NCBI GenBank assembly: GCA_937146765.1
Contig: CAKZRP010000050.1
Location: 53,643 to 117,642, forward strand
Direction of reading: 5' to 3'
Origin: an uncultured Paracoccaceae bacterium
Lineage (GTDB): Bacteria; Pseudomonadota; Alphaproteobacteria; Rhodobacterales; Rhodobacteraceae
DNA length: 64,000 bases
Shown here: positions 41,066-49,863 of the stretch, piece by piece
How the letters are laid out: each line of letters begins with the position of its first letter
How positions within the stretch are numbered: the stretch's first letter is position 1
Translations under genes and position numbers: made by a program
Notes under the pieces: generated by a model
Told to the model about the DNA's origin: nothing
What the model saw: the letters and a program-made list of their open reading frames with translations, nothing else
The model's database searches: none

Positions 41066-42310
41066 ATGACCTTTACCCCCGACACCCGCGCCGATCTGGA
41101 TCGCTTCTGGAGCTCCATCGAAGCCTCGGCGCAGATTGGCACCGGCCGTCCCGGTGGCCTCTCGCGTCTGACGCTGAGCGATGCCGACCGCGACATGCGT
41201 GACCTGTTTCGCCAGTGGTGCGACGAGGCCGGGCTGCGTGTCACCGTCGATGCCGCCGGCAATATCTTTGGCCGCCGGGAGGGGCGCGACAATGACCTGC
41301 CGCCGATCCTGATCGGCAGCCACCTCGACACCCAGATCAACGGTGGCCGTTTTGACGGGATCGCGGGCGTTCTGGCCGGGTTGGAGGTGATCCGCAGCCT
41401 CAATGATGCGGGCCATATCACCAAGCGCCCGATCGTGGTGGTCAACTGGACCAATGAGGAGGGCGCGCGGTTCTCGCCGCCGATGGTCGCCTCGGGCTGT
41501 TTTGTCGGCAAATACGACATCGATTGGGTGCACGACCTGATCGGCGACGATGGCGCGCGGTTCGGCGATGAGCTGGAGCGCATCGGCTACCGGGGAGAGG
41601 TGCCCTGTGCGGGCGGCGAGGTGGATGCCTATTTCGAGCTGCATATCGAGCAGGGCCCCATTCTGGATGCGGAAGGGCGCGAGGTCGGCATCGTCACCGG
41701 CGGCTATCCGGTGCGCGGGCTGCGGGCCTCCTTCAAGGGGCAGACCTCGCATACCGGGCCGACTCCGATGGACCTGCGCAGGAACGCCCTGGCCGCGGGC
41801 GCGCGCTGGCTGACCGCGGTGGACGACATCGGCTGGGATTTCGCCTTGCATGACGGCAAGGCGACTGCGGCGCGGCTGACCGCCTGGCCGAACAAGCCCG
41901 GCATCCTGTCTGACACCGCCGAGGCGGTCTGCGATGTGCGTCACCCCGACCCGATCACCACCCGCGTGATGGCGGAAAAGATGCGCCGGGCGCTGTTTGA
42001 ATCCGCCGCCCGCTGCGGCTGCGAGGCGGTGATCGAGGATGAATGGGAATGGGGTGGCGACATCTTTGACCGCGAGCTGGTCGATGCCAACCGCGCCCAT
42101 GCGATCCGCATGGGGTTCAACTGGCGCGACATCCAGAGCCAGGCCGGCCATGATGCCTATTTCCTCGCCACCCATTGCCCGACGGCGATGATCTTCACCC
42201 CTTGCGAGGGCGGCATCACCCATAACAACGAGGAAAACTGCAGGCCGGAGGATTTCCGCGCCGGCCTCAATGTGCTGCTGCATGCGGTTGTCGGGCGGGC
42301 CGACCGATGA
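41066..42310 (+). CDS. M20-type amidase: N-carbamoyl-L-amino acid hydrolase/ureidopropionase family
   Basis: A binuclear zinc hydrolase of 414 residues. The metal motifs are GSHLDTQINGGRFDGIAGV, WTNEEGARFSPPM and ELHIEQGPILD, and the C-terminal GHDAYFLATHCPTAMIFTPC with H-x-A fits allantoate amidohydrolase/hydantoinase-carbamoylase relatives. They remove carbamoyl groups from ureido acids. It overlaps the ornithine cyclodeaminase homologue by four bases. This pairing points to degradation of a ureido or similar N-acyl amino acid; exact substrate unknown. Confidence 0.9.
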   Translation: MTFTPDTRADLDRFWSSIEASAQIGTGRPGGLSRLTLSDADRDMRDLFRQWCDEAGLRVTVDAAGNIFGRREGRDNDLPPILIGSHLDTQINGGRFDGIAGVLAGLEVIRSLNDAGHITKRPIVVVNWTNEEGARFSPPMVASGCFVGKYDIDWVHDLIGDDGARFGDELERIGYRGEVPCAGGEVDAYFELHIEQGPILDAEGREVGIVTGGYPVRGLRASFKGQTSHTGPTPMDLRRNALAAGARWLTAVDDIGWDFALHDGKATAARLTAWPNKPGILSDTAEAVCDVRHPDPITTRVMAEKMRRALFESAARCGCEAVIEDEWEWGGDIFDRELVDANRAHAIRMGFNWRDIQSQAGHDAYFLATHCPTAMIFTPCEGGITHNNEENCRPEDFRAGLNVLLHAVVGRADR

Positions 42311-43254
42311 GCGGCTGGCTGGGACATGCGGCGGTGGATGCGGCGCTCGACTGGGCGCCGCTGATCGAGGAACTGGCGGCCTGGTATCGCGCCGGTCAGG
42401 TGGTGGCGCCGGAGCGGCAGGTGCTGTCGATGCCGCAGCCGGGGGGCGGAGAGGCCTCGCTGCTGCTCATGCCGGCCTGGGTGCCGGGGGAGAAGATCGG
42501 CGTCAAGGTGGTGACCTTCCTGCCGGAGAATGCCGCCAAGGGACGTCCGACAATCAACGCGGGCTATCTGCTGTTTGACGGCGAGACCGGACGGTTGAGC
42601 GCAGCCCTGGACGGGGATGCGATCACCGCGCGCCGGACGGCGGCGGCTTCGGCTCTTGCGGCGCGCCATCTGGCGCGGGCGGAGGCCAGCGAGCTCCTGG
42701 TGGTGGGCACCGGGCAGCTGGCGGCGGCGGTGGTGCGCGCCCAGGCCACGGTGCGCAGCTACGGGCGCATTTCGATCTGGGGCCGCAGCCCCGAGAAGGC
42801 CGCCGCCATTGCCGCGGAACTGGCGGCAGAGGGCTATCCGGCGGCGGTCGCCGAGGATCTGGAGCGGGCCGTGCGCAGCGCCGACGTGATCAGCACGGTG
42901 ACGGCCTCCACCCGGCCGATCATCCAGGGCGACTGGCTGAAGCCCGGCAGCCATCTCGACCTGATCGGGGCCTTCAAGCCGGATATGCGCGAGTGCGACG
43001 ATCTGGCGGTGACCCAGGCGGAGGTCTTTGTCGACCTGCGCAGCAGCGCCAGCCTGGCCGGGGATCTGGCGCAGCCGCTGGCGGCCGGGATCATCGCGCC
43101 GGAGCATATCCGGGCCGACCTGACCGAGCTCTGCCGGTCAACCCACCCGGGGCGCAGCGGACCCGAGGCGCGGACCCTGTTCAAATCCGCCGGCATGGCG
43201 CTTCAGGACCTGGCCGCGGCCGATCTGGCGCGGCGTCACAACGTATCGGGGTGA
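42307..43254 (+). CDS. Ornithine cyclodeaminase/mu-crystallin family protein
   Basis: A protein of 315 residues. The N-terminal part (GVKVVTFLPENAAKGRPTINAGYLLFDGETG with the family lysine K) and the Rossmann segment (LLVVGTGQLAAAVVRAQATV, SADVISTVTASTRPII, HLDLIGAFKPDMRE) match. Members are ornithine cyclodeaminase, ketimine reductases or amino acid dehydrogenases, so ketimine or imine chemistry is likely. RidA, which hydrolyses imines, is encoded nearby. Its 3' end overlaps the convergent LysR gene by 19 bases. Confidence 0.88.
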   Translation: MSGWLGHAAVDAALDWAPLIEELAAWYRAGQVVAPERQVLSMPQPGGGEASLLLMPAWVPGEKIGVKVVTFLPENAAKGRPTINAGYLLFDGETGRLSAALDGDAITARRTAAASALAARHLARAEASELLVVGTGQLAAAVVRAQATVRSYGRISIWGRSPEKAAAIAAELAAEGYPAAVAEDLERAVRSADVISTVTASTRPIIQGDWLKPGSHLDLIGAFKPDMRECDDLAVTQAEVFVDLRSSASLAGDLAQPLAAGIIAPEHIRADLTELCRSTHPGRSGPEARTLFKSAGMALQDLAAADLARRHNVSG

Positions 43255-44168
43255 AGCGCCAGCAGTTCCTGCGCCACATCGATGAACTTGCGTTCCGACG
43301 GTGAGAGCTTCTCCGTCGGGGCGTGGACCAGAAAGACATCCGCCCCGATCGGCTGATCGGTGATCTTGAGCGGCCAGAGATCGCCGCGGCGGATGTCGTC
43401 CTGCGCGGTCATCAGCGGCAGGATGCCGATGCCCATGCCGGCAACGATCATCCGGCGCACTTCCTCCATATTGGTGCTGAGCCCATTGGTGCGGCTGCCG
43501 AGCCTTGTATCCTCCCGCAGGACGGACATCGGTTCCAGCCCCATGCCCTCGGTGGCGCAGGCAAAGGAGATGAACGGCTCGCGCTGAAGGTCGCGCAGGG
43601 ACACGCTGTCCTGTCCGAAGAGCGGATGCTCGGCGCCGCAGAAGACGTGGAACTCCTCGCGAAAGAGCCGGATGCAGGGCAGGTTCAGCAGCGGTTTCGA
43701 CATCAGGCAAAAGCCGATATTGGCCCGCCCCTGCTGAACCGCCCGCACGATGGCCTGGCTGTTGTGCACCTCGCTCTGGAAGGCGACCGAGGGGTAGCGC
43801 TGGTGATAGAGGCGCAACAATTCGTCCAGCATCGGCGAGACCAGATTGGAGATGATCAGGTAGCGCACCTGGCCGCGTTCCTCCTCCTCGGCATTCTGGA
43901 CCAGATAGGAAATGCGCTCGGCGCTGTGAAAGATGTCGCGGCACTCCTGAAAGATCTTGTCGCCGCGCACCGTCAGCTCGAAATGGCGGCTGTCGCGGAA
44001 CACCAGCTGGCAGTCGAGCTGGGTTTCCAGTTTCTGCAGCGCATTGCTGACCGAGGGCTGGGACAGGCCGAGCCGCTTGGCCGCCTTGGTGATGCTCTTT
44101 TCGCGCGCGATCATGTAAAAGACCCGCAGGAGGTTCCAGTTCAAGTCAGCGGGTTGGGACGTGTCCAT
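43236..44168 (-). CDS. LysR-family regulator, predicted controller of both flanking operons
   Basis: A LysR regulator of 310 residues. The winged helix is NLLRVFYMIAREKSITKAAKRLGLSQPSVSNALQKLE; the effector domain begins GQVRYLIISNLVSPML. It is divergent from ridA. In the gap lies a palindrome ATAGC-N5-GCTAT (44242-44256) whose near-identical copy is in the promoter of the dctP operon at 37861. I infer that this protein controls both gene sets. Confidence 0.92.
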   Translation of the reverse strand: MDTSQPADLNWNLLRVFYMIAREKSITKAAKRLGLSQPSVSNALQKLETQLDCQLVFRDSRHFELTVRGDKIFQECRDIFHSAERISYLVQNAEEEERGQVRYLIISNLVSPMLDELLRLYHQRYPSVAFQSEVHNSQAIVRAVQQGRANIGFCLMSKPLLNLPCIRLFREEFHVFCGAEHPLFGQDSVSLRDLQREPFISFACATEGMGLEPMSVLREDTRLGSRTNGLSTNMEEVRRMIVAGMGIGILPLMTAQDDIRRGDLWPLKITDQPIGADVFLVHAPTEKLSPSERKFIDVAQELLALHPDTL

Positions 44169-44230
44169 CTGATCCTCTGAGGGCTGGGGGAGGGCTGGGA
44201 AGAAGGCTGCGGCAGTCGCGCCGGTTTGAG

Positions 44231-44256
44231 GCTATGCAAGCATAGCACAGGGCTAT
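44231..44256. promoter_or_regulatory. LysR-type boxes between lysR and ridA
   Basis: GCTATG-CAAG-CATAGC (44231-44246) overlaps ATAGC-ACAGG-GCTAT (44242-44256). The second has the T-N11-A form and matches the dctP promoter box in 14 of 15 positions. It lies 82 bp from ridA and 74 bp from lysR. Confidence 0.6.
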
Positions 44257-44337
44257 GCCAGATGGGATGTGTTTTCCTGTATCTGCCCATGGCTTCTGTC
44301 TATGGTCGCCTTGATATTCATCAGCAGAGTGACACCC

Positions 44338-44682
44338 ATGACCATCACCCGTATGCATTCCGGTCCGCGCATGAGCCAGATCGTGATCCACAATGACACC
44401 GTCTACCTGGCCGGGCAGGTCGGCACCGAGGGCGCAGACGTCACCCAGCAGACCAGGGACGGTCTGGCCGAAGTGGACAGGCTGCTGGCCGAGGCCGGCA
44501 GTGACAAGTCCAAGCTGCTGCAGGTCATTGTCTGGCTGGCGGACATGGCCGATTTCGCCGAGATGAATGCCGTCTACGATGCCTGGATCGACCCGGCGAA
44601 CCCGGCCGTGCGCGCCTGTGGCGAGGCCAGGCTGGCAACCCCCGGCTACAGGGTCGAGTTTATCGTGACCGCAGCGCGCTGA
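44338..44682 (+). CDS. ridA: RidA-family (YjgF) imine deaminase-like protein
   Basis: A protein of 114 residues, the RidA length and fold: ARMSQIVIHNDTVYLAGQVG-type opening, QQTRDGLAEVDRLLAEAG, and the C-terminal NPAVRACGEARLATPGYRVEFIVTA. The key arginine of the active site is seen in AVRACGEARL. RidA proteins hydrolyse reactive enamines/imines formed by amino acid-degrading enzymes. The ATG at 44338 fits the family start. First gene of the ridA-rraA-like-ABC transporter run. Confidence 0.9.
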   Translation: MTITRMHSGPRMSQIVIHNDTVYLAGQVGTEGADVTQQTRDGLAEVDRLLAEAGSDKSKLLQVIVWLADMADFAEMNAVYDAWIDPANPAVRACGEARLATPGYRVEFIVTAAR

Positions 44683-44700
44683 CCGCTCTCTTTTTGGGAA

Positions 44701-44725
44701 GGGGGTTATGTCTGGCATAACCCCC
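44701..44725. promoter_or_regulatory. Perfect palindrome between ridA and the RraA-like gene
   Basis: GGGGGTTATG (44701-44710), TCTGG, CATAACCCCC (44716-44725). The 10-bp arms can form a strong hairpin. It also contains TTATG-N5-CATAA, a LysR-type spacing. It may be a terminator/attenuator or an operator. Confidence 0.55.
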
Positions 44726-44794
44726 GCCTATTTGACCGGCCGCCGGTTCCAGCGTCTCTTTCAGTCGAGACTGACGCCAAAAGCGGACCCGGGC

Positions 44795-45391
44795 ATGACA
44801 CAAGACTTCGACCTTTCCGACATTGAAACCGCCACTCTGGGGCATTTCCTTGAAACCGGTTTCATGGTGCCTGCAATCCAGGCGATGATCCCCAATACCC
44901 GCATCTTCGGCCCCGCCCTGACAGTGCGGATGCCGGGGGATGATGGCGCCGCGCTGGTGGAGGCGCTGTCGCTGGTCGCTCCGGGGCAGGTCCTGGTGAT
45001 CGACCGTTGCGGCGACATGCGCCATGCCTGCTGGGGCGCGGTGACCACCTGTGCCGCTCAGGCGCGCGGTGTGGCCGGGGTGGTGATCGACGGGTTTGTC
45101 GCGGATCGCTCCGCCATCCTCGCCGCCGGGTTTCCGGTCTGGTGCCGGGGCCGGTCTCCGGTGACCACCAAGCCGCGCGGCATCGGCGGCGACATCAATG
45201 CGACCATCAACTGCGGCGGCATCGCCGTGCGCCCCGGTGCCATCGTGCTCGCCGATGAAAGCGGCGTGGTGGTGATGGACCGCAAGGATGCCCCGGCCCA
45301 TGCCGCCCGGGCCCGGGCTCTGCAAGACCGCGAACAACGCATTTTCGACCGGCTCAAGGCTGGCGAGACCCTGGCCGAAATCTCCGGCTAG
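44795..45391 (+). CDS. RraA-like protein (HMG aldolase/RraA fold) with altered active site
   Basis: A protein of 198 residues of the RraA/4-hydroxy-4-methyl-2-oxoglutarate aldolase family: ARGVAGVVIDGFVADRSAIL and GFPVWCRGRSP are the core. The canonical DGxVRD motif is DGFVADR here: the substrate-binding arginine is Ala, the aspartate is kept. Aldolase activity is therefore doubtful. The start at 44795 is chosen because an earlier ATG (44708) lies inside a palindrome and adds 29 residues unlike the family. It follows ridA and precedes the ABC genes. Confidence 0.8.
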   Translation: MTQDFDLSDIETATLGHFLETGFMVPAIQAMIPNTRIFGPALTVRMPGDDGAALVEALSLVAPGQVLVIDRCGDMRHACWGAVTTCAAQARGVAGVVIDGFVADRSAILAAGFPVWCRGRSPVTTKPRGIGGDINATINCGGIAVRPGAIVLADESGVVVMDRKDAPAHAARARALQDREQRIFDRLKAGETLAEISG

Positions 45392-45474
45392 GACAGACCT
45401 CTGCGCAAGAGACCGGGCAAACCGGCACAGGCGCGGATCCTTCCTCCATCCTCCTCCAACAACAGGGAAATGAC

Positions 45475-47013
45475 ATGACACAGACCATTCGCACCCGGAT
45501 GGCGCGCGGGGCGCTGCTGCTGGCCGCGACCACGGCGCTGACGGCACTGACCTTAGCGCCCGCATGGGCGGACAAGGCCTCGAACACGCTGAACGTGGCC
45601 TTTGCCGCCGAGCCGGAGCCGCTTGATACCTACAAGATTGCCGGCCGCGAGGGGCTGATCCTCGCGCGTCACATCTATGACGGCCTCCTTTACAAGGATC
45701 TGGACAGTGGCGAGATCGTGCCCGCCCTGGCCGAGAGCTGGGCGTTCACCGCACCGCAGGTGATGGAATTCACCCTGCGTCAGGGGGTGACCTTTCACAA
45801 TGGCGCCCCTTTCAGCGCCGACGATGTGGTGGAGACCCTGAACGCGGTGGTGAAGCCCGAGTATGGCACCCGCTATTCGATCTCGGTGGACTGGATCGAG
45901 AGCGTCGAGAAACTCGACGACCACAGGGTGCGCATCACCATGTCGAAGCCCTTTGCCGGCGCCATCGAGATGCTGGCGGATGCGCTGCCGATCTACCCAC
46001 ATGAGTTCTTTGCCGAAAACGGCTCTGCCGGGATGGCGGCGACACCCATCGGCACCGGTCCCTACCGGCTGGTCGCGCAGGAACCGGGGGTGCGCTACGA
46101 GCTGGAGCGCTTTGCCGAGCACTATGCCGGCAGCCCCAAGGGCGATGCCAGCATCGAGCGGATCGTGGTGCGCACCATCCCCGAGATGAACACCCAATAC
46201 GCCGAGCTGATGTCGGGGGCGCTGGACTGGATCTGGCGCATTCCGCCGGATCAGGCCGAGCGTCTGGAGGGCCGGGTGCAGATCATCTCTGCCCCGATCA
46301 TGCGCATCGGCTATGTGGGTTTTGCACCCGAGGCGCTTGGCGGGGATAGTCCGATTGCGGACAAGACCGTGCGGCAGGCGCTGATCCACGCCACCAATCG
46401 CGGTGCCATCGTCGATGCCTTTGCCGGCGGGGCCTCCGAGGTGCTCGACACCGCCTGCAACCCGGCGCAATTCGGCTGCCTGCAGGATGTGGTATCCTAC
46501 GACTACGACCCGGAGCAAGCCCGCGCGATGCTGGCCGAGGCGGGTTATGGCGAGGGGTTCGAGATCGACATGGTCTTTGCCGCCATGCCGCGCCCCATGG
46601 CCGAGGCGATTGCGGCGGATCTTGCGCAGGTCGGGGTGACGCTGACCCTGAACGAGCAGCAATATGCCGCCGGTGTCGGCAAATGGCGCGCCAAGGACCT
46701 GCCGGCCTTCTTCTCCAACTGGGGCAGCTACGGGATCGGCGACACCGCCTTCATCCTGTCGAACTTCTTTGGCGGTGGGGCCGACGACCTGGTGCAGGAC
46801 GCCGAGCTGGCGGGCTGGCTCACCACGGCGGACTCTGCCTCCGACCGCGCGCTGCGCGAGGAGAATTATGCCAAGGCGGTGCAGAAGATCGCCGAAGAGG
46901 CCTATTGGATGCCGATGTACAATTTCAACGTCAACTATGGCCTGGCTTCCGATCTCGCCTTCACCCCGCATCCGGACGAGTTCGCCCGGTGGTGGCTGGC
47001 CAGCTGGAACTAA
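45475..47013 (+). CDS. ABC transporter solute-binding protein, family 5 (oligopeptide/nickel type)
   Basis: A periplasmic receptor of 512 residues. A signal peptide (ARGALLLAATTALTALTLAPAWA) is followed by LNVAFAAEPEPLDTYKIAGREGLILARHIYDGL and VMEFTLRQGVTFHNGAPFSADDVV, the SBP_bac_5 signature. The ATG has AGGGAAA upstream. First of a five-gene dipeptide-type ABC operon. Ligands of this family range from peptides to opines and other small amino compounds. Confidence 0.93.
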   Translation: MTQTIRTRMARGALLLAATTALTALTLAPAWADKASNTLNVAFAAEPEPLDTYKIAGREGLILARHIYDGLLYKDLDSGEIVPALAESWAFTAPQVMEFTLRQGVTFHNGAPFSADDVVETLNAVVKPEYGTRYSISVDWIESVEKLDDHRVRITMSKPFAGAIEMLADALPIYPHEFFAENGSAGMAATPIGTGPYRLVAQEPGVRYELERFAEHYAGSPKGDASIERIVVRTIPEMNTQYAELMSGALDWIWRIPPDQAERLEGRVQIISAPIMRIGYVGFAPEALGGDSPIADKTVRQALIHATNRGAIVDAFAGGASEVLDTACNPAQFGCLQDVVSYDYDPEQARAMLAEAGYGEGFEIDMVFAAMPRPMAEAIAADLAQVGVTLTLNEQQYAAGVGKWRAKDLPAFFSNWGSYGIGDTAFILSNFFGGGADDLVQDAELAGWLTTADSASDRALREENYAKAVQKIAEEAYWMPMYNFNVNYGLASDLAFTPHPDEFARWWLASWN

Positions 47014-47035
47014 GCGGCCACCCACCACGCAAGGC

Positions 47036-47066
47036 GCCGGGCGGCCTCCTCTCCCCGCTGCCCGGC
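47036..47066 (+). promoter_or_regulatory. Intercistronic stem-loop after the solute-binding gene
   Basis: GCCGGGC (47036-47042) pairs with GCCCGGC (47060-47066). Such hairpins after binding-protein genes usually protect the upstream mRNA and lower expression of the permease genes. Confidence 0.45.
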
Positions 47067-47091
47067 TCCCCCTCGTCGACGGAGTTGTCCC

Positions 47092-48012
47092 ATGCTGTCC
47101 TTCCTTTCCCGCCGGTTGTTTGTGGCGTTTTGCGTCTGTCTTACGGTCTCGGGCCTGAGTTTCGCCCTGATGTTCCTGGCTGGCGATCCGGCGATTGCCA
47201 TTGCCGGCAGCGGTGGCCGTGCCGAGGATGCCGAGGCGATCCGCATCGCCTATGGCTTTAACCGGCCCCTCCTGGTGCAATATTTCGACTGGATCACCAG
47301 CGCCCTGCGCGGTGATCTGGGTCAGAGCATCTATTTCAACATCCCGGTGACCGAGATCATCGCCAGCCGTATCGGGGTCACGCTGACGCTTGGTTGTGTC
47401 GCCTTTGTGGTGGCGCTGGCGATTGCGGTGCCCCTGGGCATCGCGGCGGCGCTCGGTCCCAACGGCTGGATCGACCGGATCGCGCTGATGATTGCGGTTT
47501 CCGGGCAGGCGATCCCCAGTTTCTGGCTCGGGCTGATGGCGATCGTGGTCTTTGGCGTCTGGTATGGCTGGGTGCCGATCTCCGGCGCCGAAACCTGGCA
47601 GGGCTATATCCTGCCGGTCATCGTCCTCAGCTACTACGCGGTGCCGGAGCTGATGCGGATCACCCGCTCCGGCATGATCGATGTCCTGTCGACCGATTAC
47701 GTGCGCGCCGCCCGCGCCAAGGGCCTGCCGATGCATCTGGTGGTCAGCCGTCACGCGCTGCGCAATGCGATCCTGCCGCTGGTGTCGCTCTCGGCGGTGC
47801 AGCTGGGGCAGTTGCTGTCCGGCTCCATCGTGATCGAGAGCGTCTTTGCCCTCAATGGCCTTGGCCGGCTGGCCTGGGAGTCGCTCTTGCGCAGCGACCT
47901 GCCGGTGGTGCAGGCGATCATCCTCATTCTGGCCCTCTTGTACGTGGTCTTGACCACGCTGGCCGATATCCTGAACGCCGGGCTCGACCCGCGTCTGCGT
48001 GGAGGCGCATAA
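47092..48012 (+). CDS. ABC transporter permease (DppB type)
   Basis: A membrane protein of 306 residues with six helices. The N terminus is FLSRRLFVAFCVCLTVSGLSF and the coupling (EAA) loop is YVRAARAKGLPMHLVVSRHALRNAILP. It forms the pore with the next permease. Same operon, 78 bp after the binding protein gene. Confidence 0.94.
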   Translation: MLSFLSRRLFVAFCVCLTVSGLSFALMFLAGDPAIAIAGSGGRAEDAEAIRIAYGFNRPLLVQYFDWITSALRGDLGQSIYFNIPVTEIIASRIGVTLTLGCVAFVVALAIAVPLGIAAALGPNGWIDRIALMIAVSGQAIPSFWLGLMAIVVFGVWYGWVPISGAETWQGYILPVIVLSYYAVPELMRITRSGMIDVLSTDYVRAARAKGLPMHLVVSRHALRNAILPLVSLSAVQLGQLLSGSIVIESVFALNGLGRLAWESLLRSDLPVVQAIILILALLYVVLTTLADILNAGLDPRLRGGA

Positions 48013-48013
48013 G

Positions 48014-48886
48014 ATGGCCGAGAGGACTTCCCCCGCACGGCGCCCCCGTGCCCTGCGCCGCCTGTGCCGCAACAGTGGCGTGCTGATCGGCGGCGGCTTG
48101 CTGGCCCTGATCGTGCTGATCGCGCTCTTTGCACCGCTGCTGGCGCCGCATGACCCGCTGGCGCAGGATCTCACCCGGCGGCTGCTGCCGCCCTTCTGGC
48201 AGGAGCGCTCGGTGCCCGAACACCTGTTGGGCACCGATCACCTGGGCCGCGATTACCTGTCTCGGCTGATCTACGGCGCGCGGGTCTCGCTGGGCGTCGG
48301 GGCGGGTGTCATTCTGGTTTCCGGCAGCATCGGCATCACCCTCGGGCTGGTGGCGGGCTATTTCGGCGGCTGGATCGACATGGTGATCAGCTTCATCATC
48401 ACCGCCCGCCTGTCGTTGCCCATCGTACTGGTGGCGCTGGCGGCGGTGGCCCTGGGGGGTGCCTCGCTGACCACATTGGTCACGGTCCTGGGCCTCCTTC
48501 TCTGGGATCGCTTTGCCGTTGTCACCCGGGCGGCAGCCCAGAGCCTGCGCCACCGCGAGTTCATCCTCGGCCTGCGCGCCCTCGGGGCCGGCAAGGCGCG
48601 TATCCTGTTCCTGGAGATCCTGCCCAATATGCAGGCCACGATCCTCGTGGTGCTGTCGCTGGAGGTCGCCAATGTGATCCTTCTGGAGGCGGCGCTGTCC
48701 TTCCTCGGTCTTGGGGTGCGACCGCCGACGCCCTCCTGGGGGCTGATGATCTCGGAGGGGCGGGACAATATCCTGTTTGACCCCTGGCTCATTGCGCTGC
48801 CCGGCTCGGCCCTGTGTCTGCTGGTGTTGGCGGTGAACCTGCTGGGCGATGGGTTGCGCGATGTGACGGGGCCTGTGCAACGATGA
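48014..48886 (+). CDS. ABC transporter permease (DppC type)
   Basis: A membrane protein of 290 residues. It has the DppC N-terminal HDPLAQDL and HLLGTDHLGRDYLSRLIYGAR blocks and the coupling loop FILGLRALGAGKARILFLEILPN. The start at 48014 follows GGAGG; it begins immediately after the first permease. Its stop overlaps the ATPase gene by four bases. Confidence 0.94.
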   Translation: MAERTSPARRPRALRRLCRNSGVLIGGGLLALIVLIALFAPLLAPHDPLAQDLTRRLLPPFWQERSVPEHLLGTDHLGRDYLSRLIYGARVSLGVGAGVILVSGSIGITLGLVAGYFGGWIDMVISFIITARLSLPIVLVALAAVALGGASLTTLVTVLGLLLWDRFAVVTRAAAQSLRHREFILGLRALGAGKARILFLEILPNMQATILVVLSLEVANVILLEAALSFLGLGVRPPTPSWGLMISEGRDNILFDPWLIALPGSALCLLVLAVNLLGDGLRDVTGPVQR

Positions 48887-49863
48887 CCGAGAGCCTGCTT
48901 GATATCCAGAACCTGCGGGTCTCGATCCCGACCGAACGCGGGATGCTCAACGCGGTGCGCGGGGTGGACCTGCGCATCGGCCGGGGCGAGACCCTGTGTC
49001 TTGTCGGCGAATCCGGCTGCGGCAAGTCGCTGACCGCAACCGCGGTGATGGGGCTGCTGCCTCGGCATGCGCGGATCACCTGCGACCGCTTTGACTTGAT
49101 GGGCGAGGATCTGACCGCGCGGAGAGAGGCGAAGCTGTCGCGCCTGCGGGGCCGCGAGGTGACGATGATCTTTCAGGATCCGACCAGCGCGCTCAACCCG
49201 ACCTTGACGGTGGGACGGCAGCTGACCGAGGCGGTGCGCCGCAGCGAAGGCCTGAGCCGGGCCGCCGCCGAGGATCGTGCGGTGGAGATGCTGGAGCGGG
49301 TGGGGATCTCCAACCCCGGCGCGCGCCTTGCGCAATACCCGCATGGGTTCTCCGGCGGTCAGCGGCAACGGATCATGATCGCCTCGGCCCTGATGGAACG
49401 CCCGCGCCTGTTGATCGCGGACGAGCCGACAACCGCGCTCGACGTGACCATTCAGGCGCAGATTCTCCGGCTCTTGAAGGAGTTGCAGGGCGAGCTGGGC
49501 CTGTCGCTGCTGCTCATCACCCATGATCTCGGTGTGGTGGCGGCGATGGCGAGCGATGTGGCGGTCATGTATGCCGGGCGCATCGCCGAACGGGCGGCGG
49601 CGCGGGACCTGTTTCAGCAGCCGCGCCATCCCTACACCCAGGGGTTGCTGGCGGCGATTCCGGTGCCGGGTGTCACCCCGCGCGGCGCGCCGCTGTCGGC
49701 GATCCCGGGGCGGGTGCCGGAGCTGATCGGCGAGATGCCGGGCTGCGCCTTTCGCGAGCGCTGTGCGCGGGCAACGCCCGCCTGTGACCGGGACCCTTTG
49801 CCGCGCCCGGGACGCGGTGGGGGATTTGTCGAATGTGTCCACGCCACGGAGGCCGCGCGATGA
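48883..49863 (+). CDS. ABC transporter ATPase (DppD type)
   Basis: A nucleotide-binding subunit of 326 residues: Walker A GESGCGKS, signature FSGGQRQR, Walker B LLIADEPTTALDV, and the C-terminal oligopeptide extension (GCAFRERCARATPACDRD) with the family's cysteines. The ATG at 48883 overlaps the permease stop. Works as a pair with the following ATPase. Confidence 0.95.
   Translation: MTESLLDIQNLRVSIPTERGMLNAVRGVDLRIGRGETLCLVGESGCGKSLTATAVMGLLPRHARITCDRFDLMGEDLTARREAKLSRLRGREVTMIFQDPTSALNPTLTVGRQLTEAVRRSEGLSRAAAEDRAVEMLERVGISNPGARLAQYPHGFSGGQRQRIMIASALMERPRLLIADEPTTALDVTIQAQILRLLKELQGELGLSLLLITHDLGVVAAMASDVAVMYAGRIAERAAARDLFQQPRHPYTQGLLAAIPVPGVTPRGAPLSAIPGRVPELIGEMPGCAFRERCARATPACDRDPLPRPGRGGGFVECVHATEAAR

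Noticed and set aside
44708..44794. Earlier start for the RraA-like protein
   Set aside because: A GGAAGGGGG-like ribosome site precedes the ATG at 44708, but the added 29 residues do not look like the family and the ATG is inside a perfect palindrome. The alternative remains possible.
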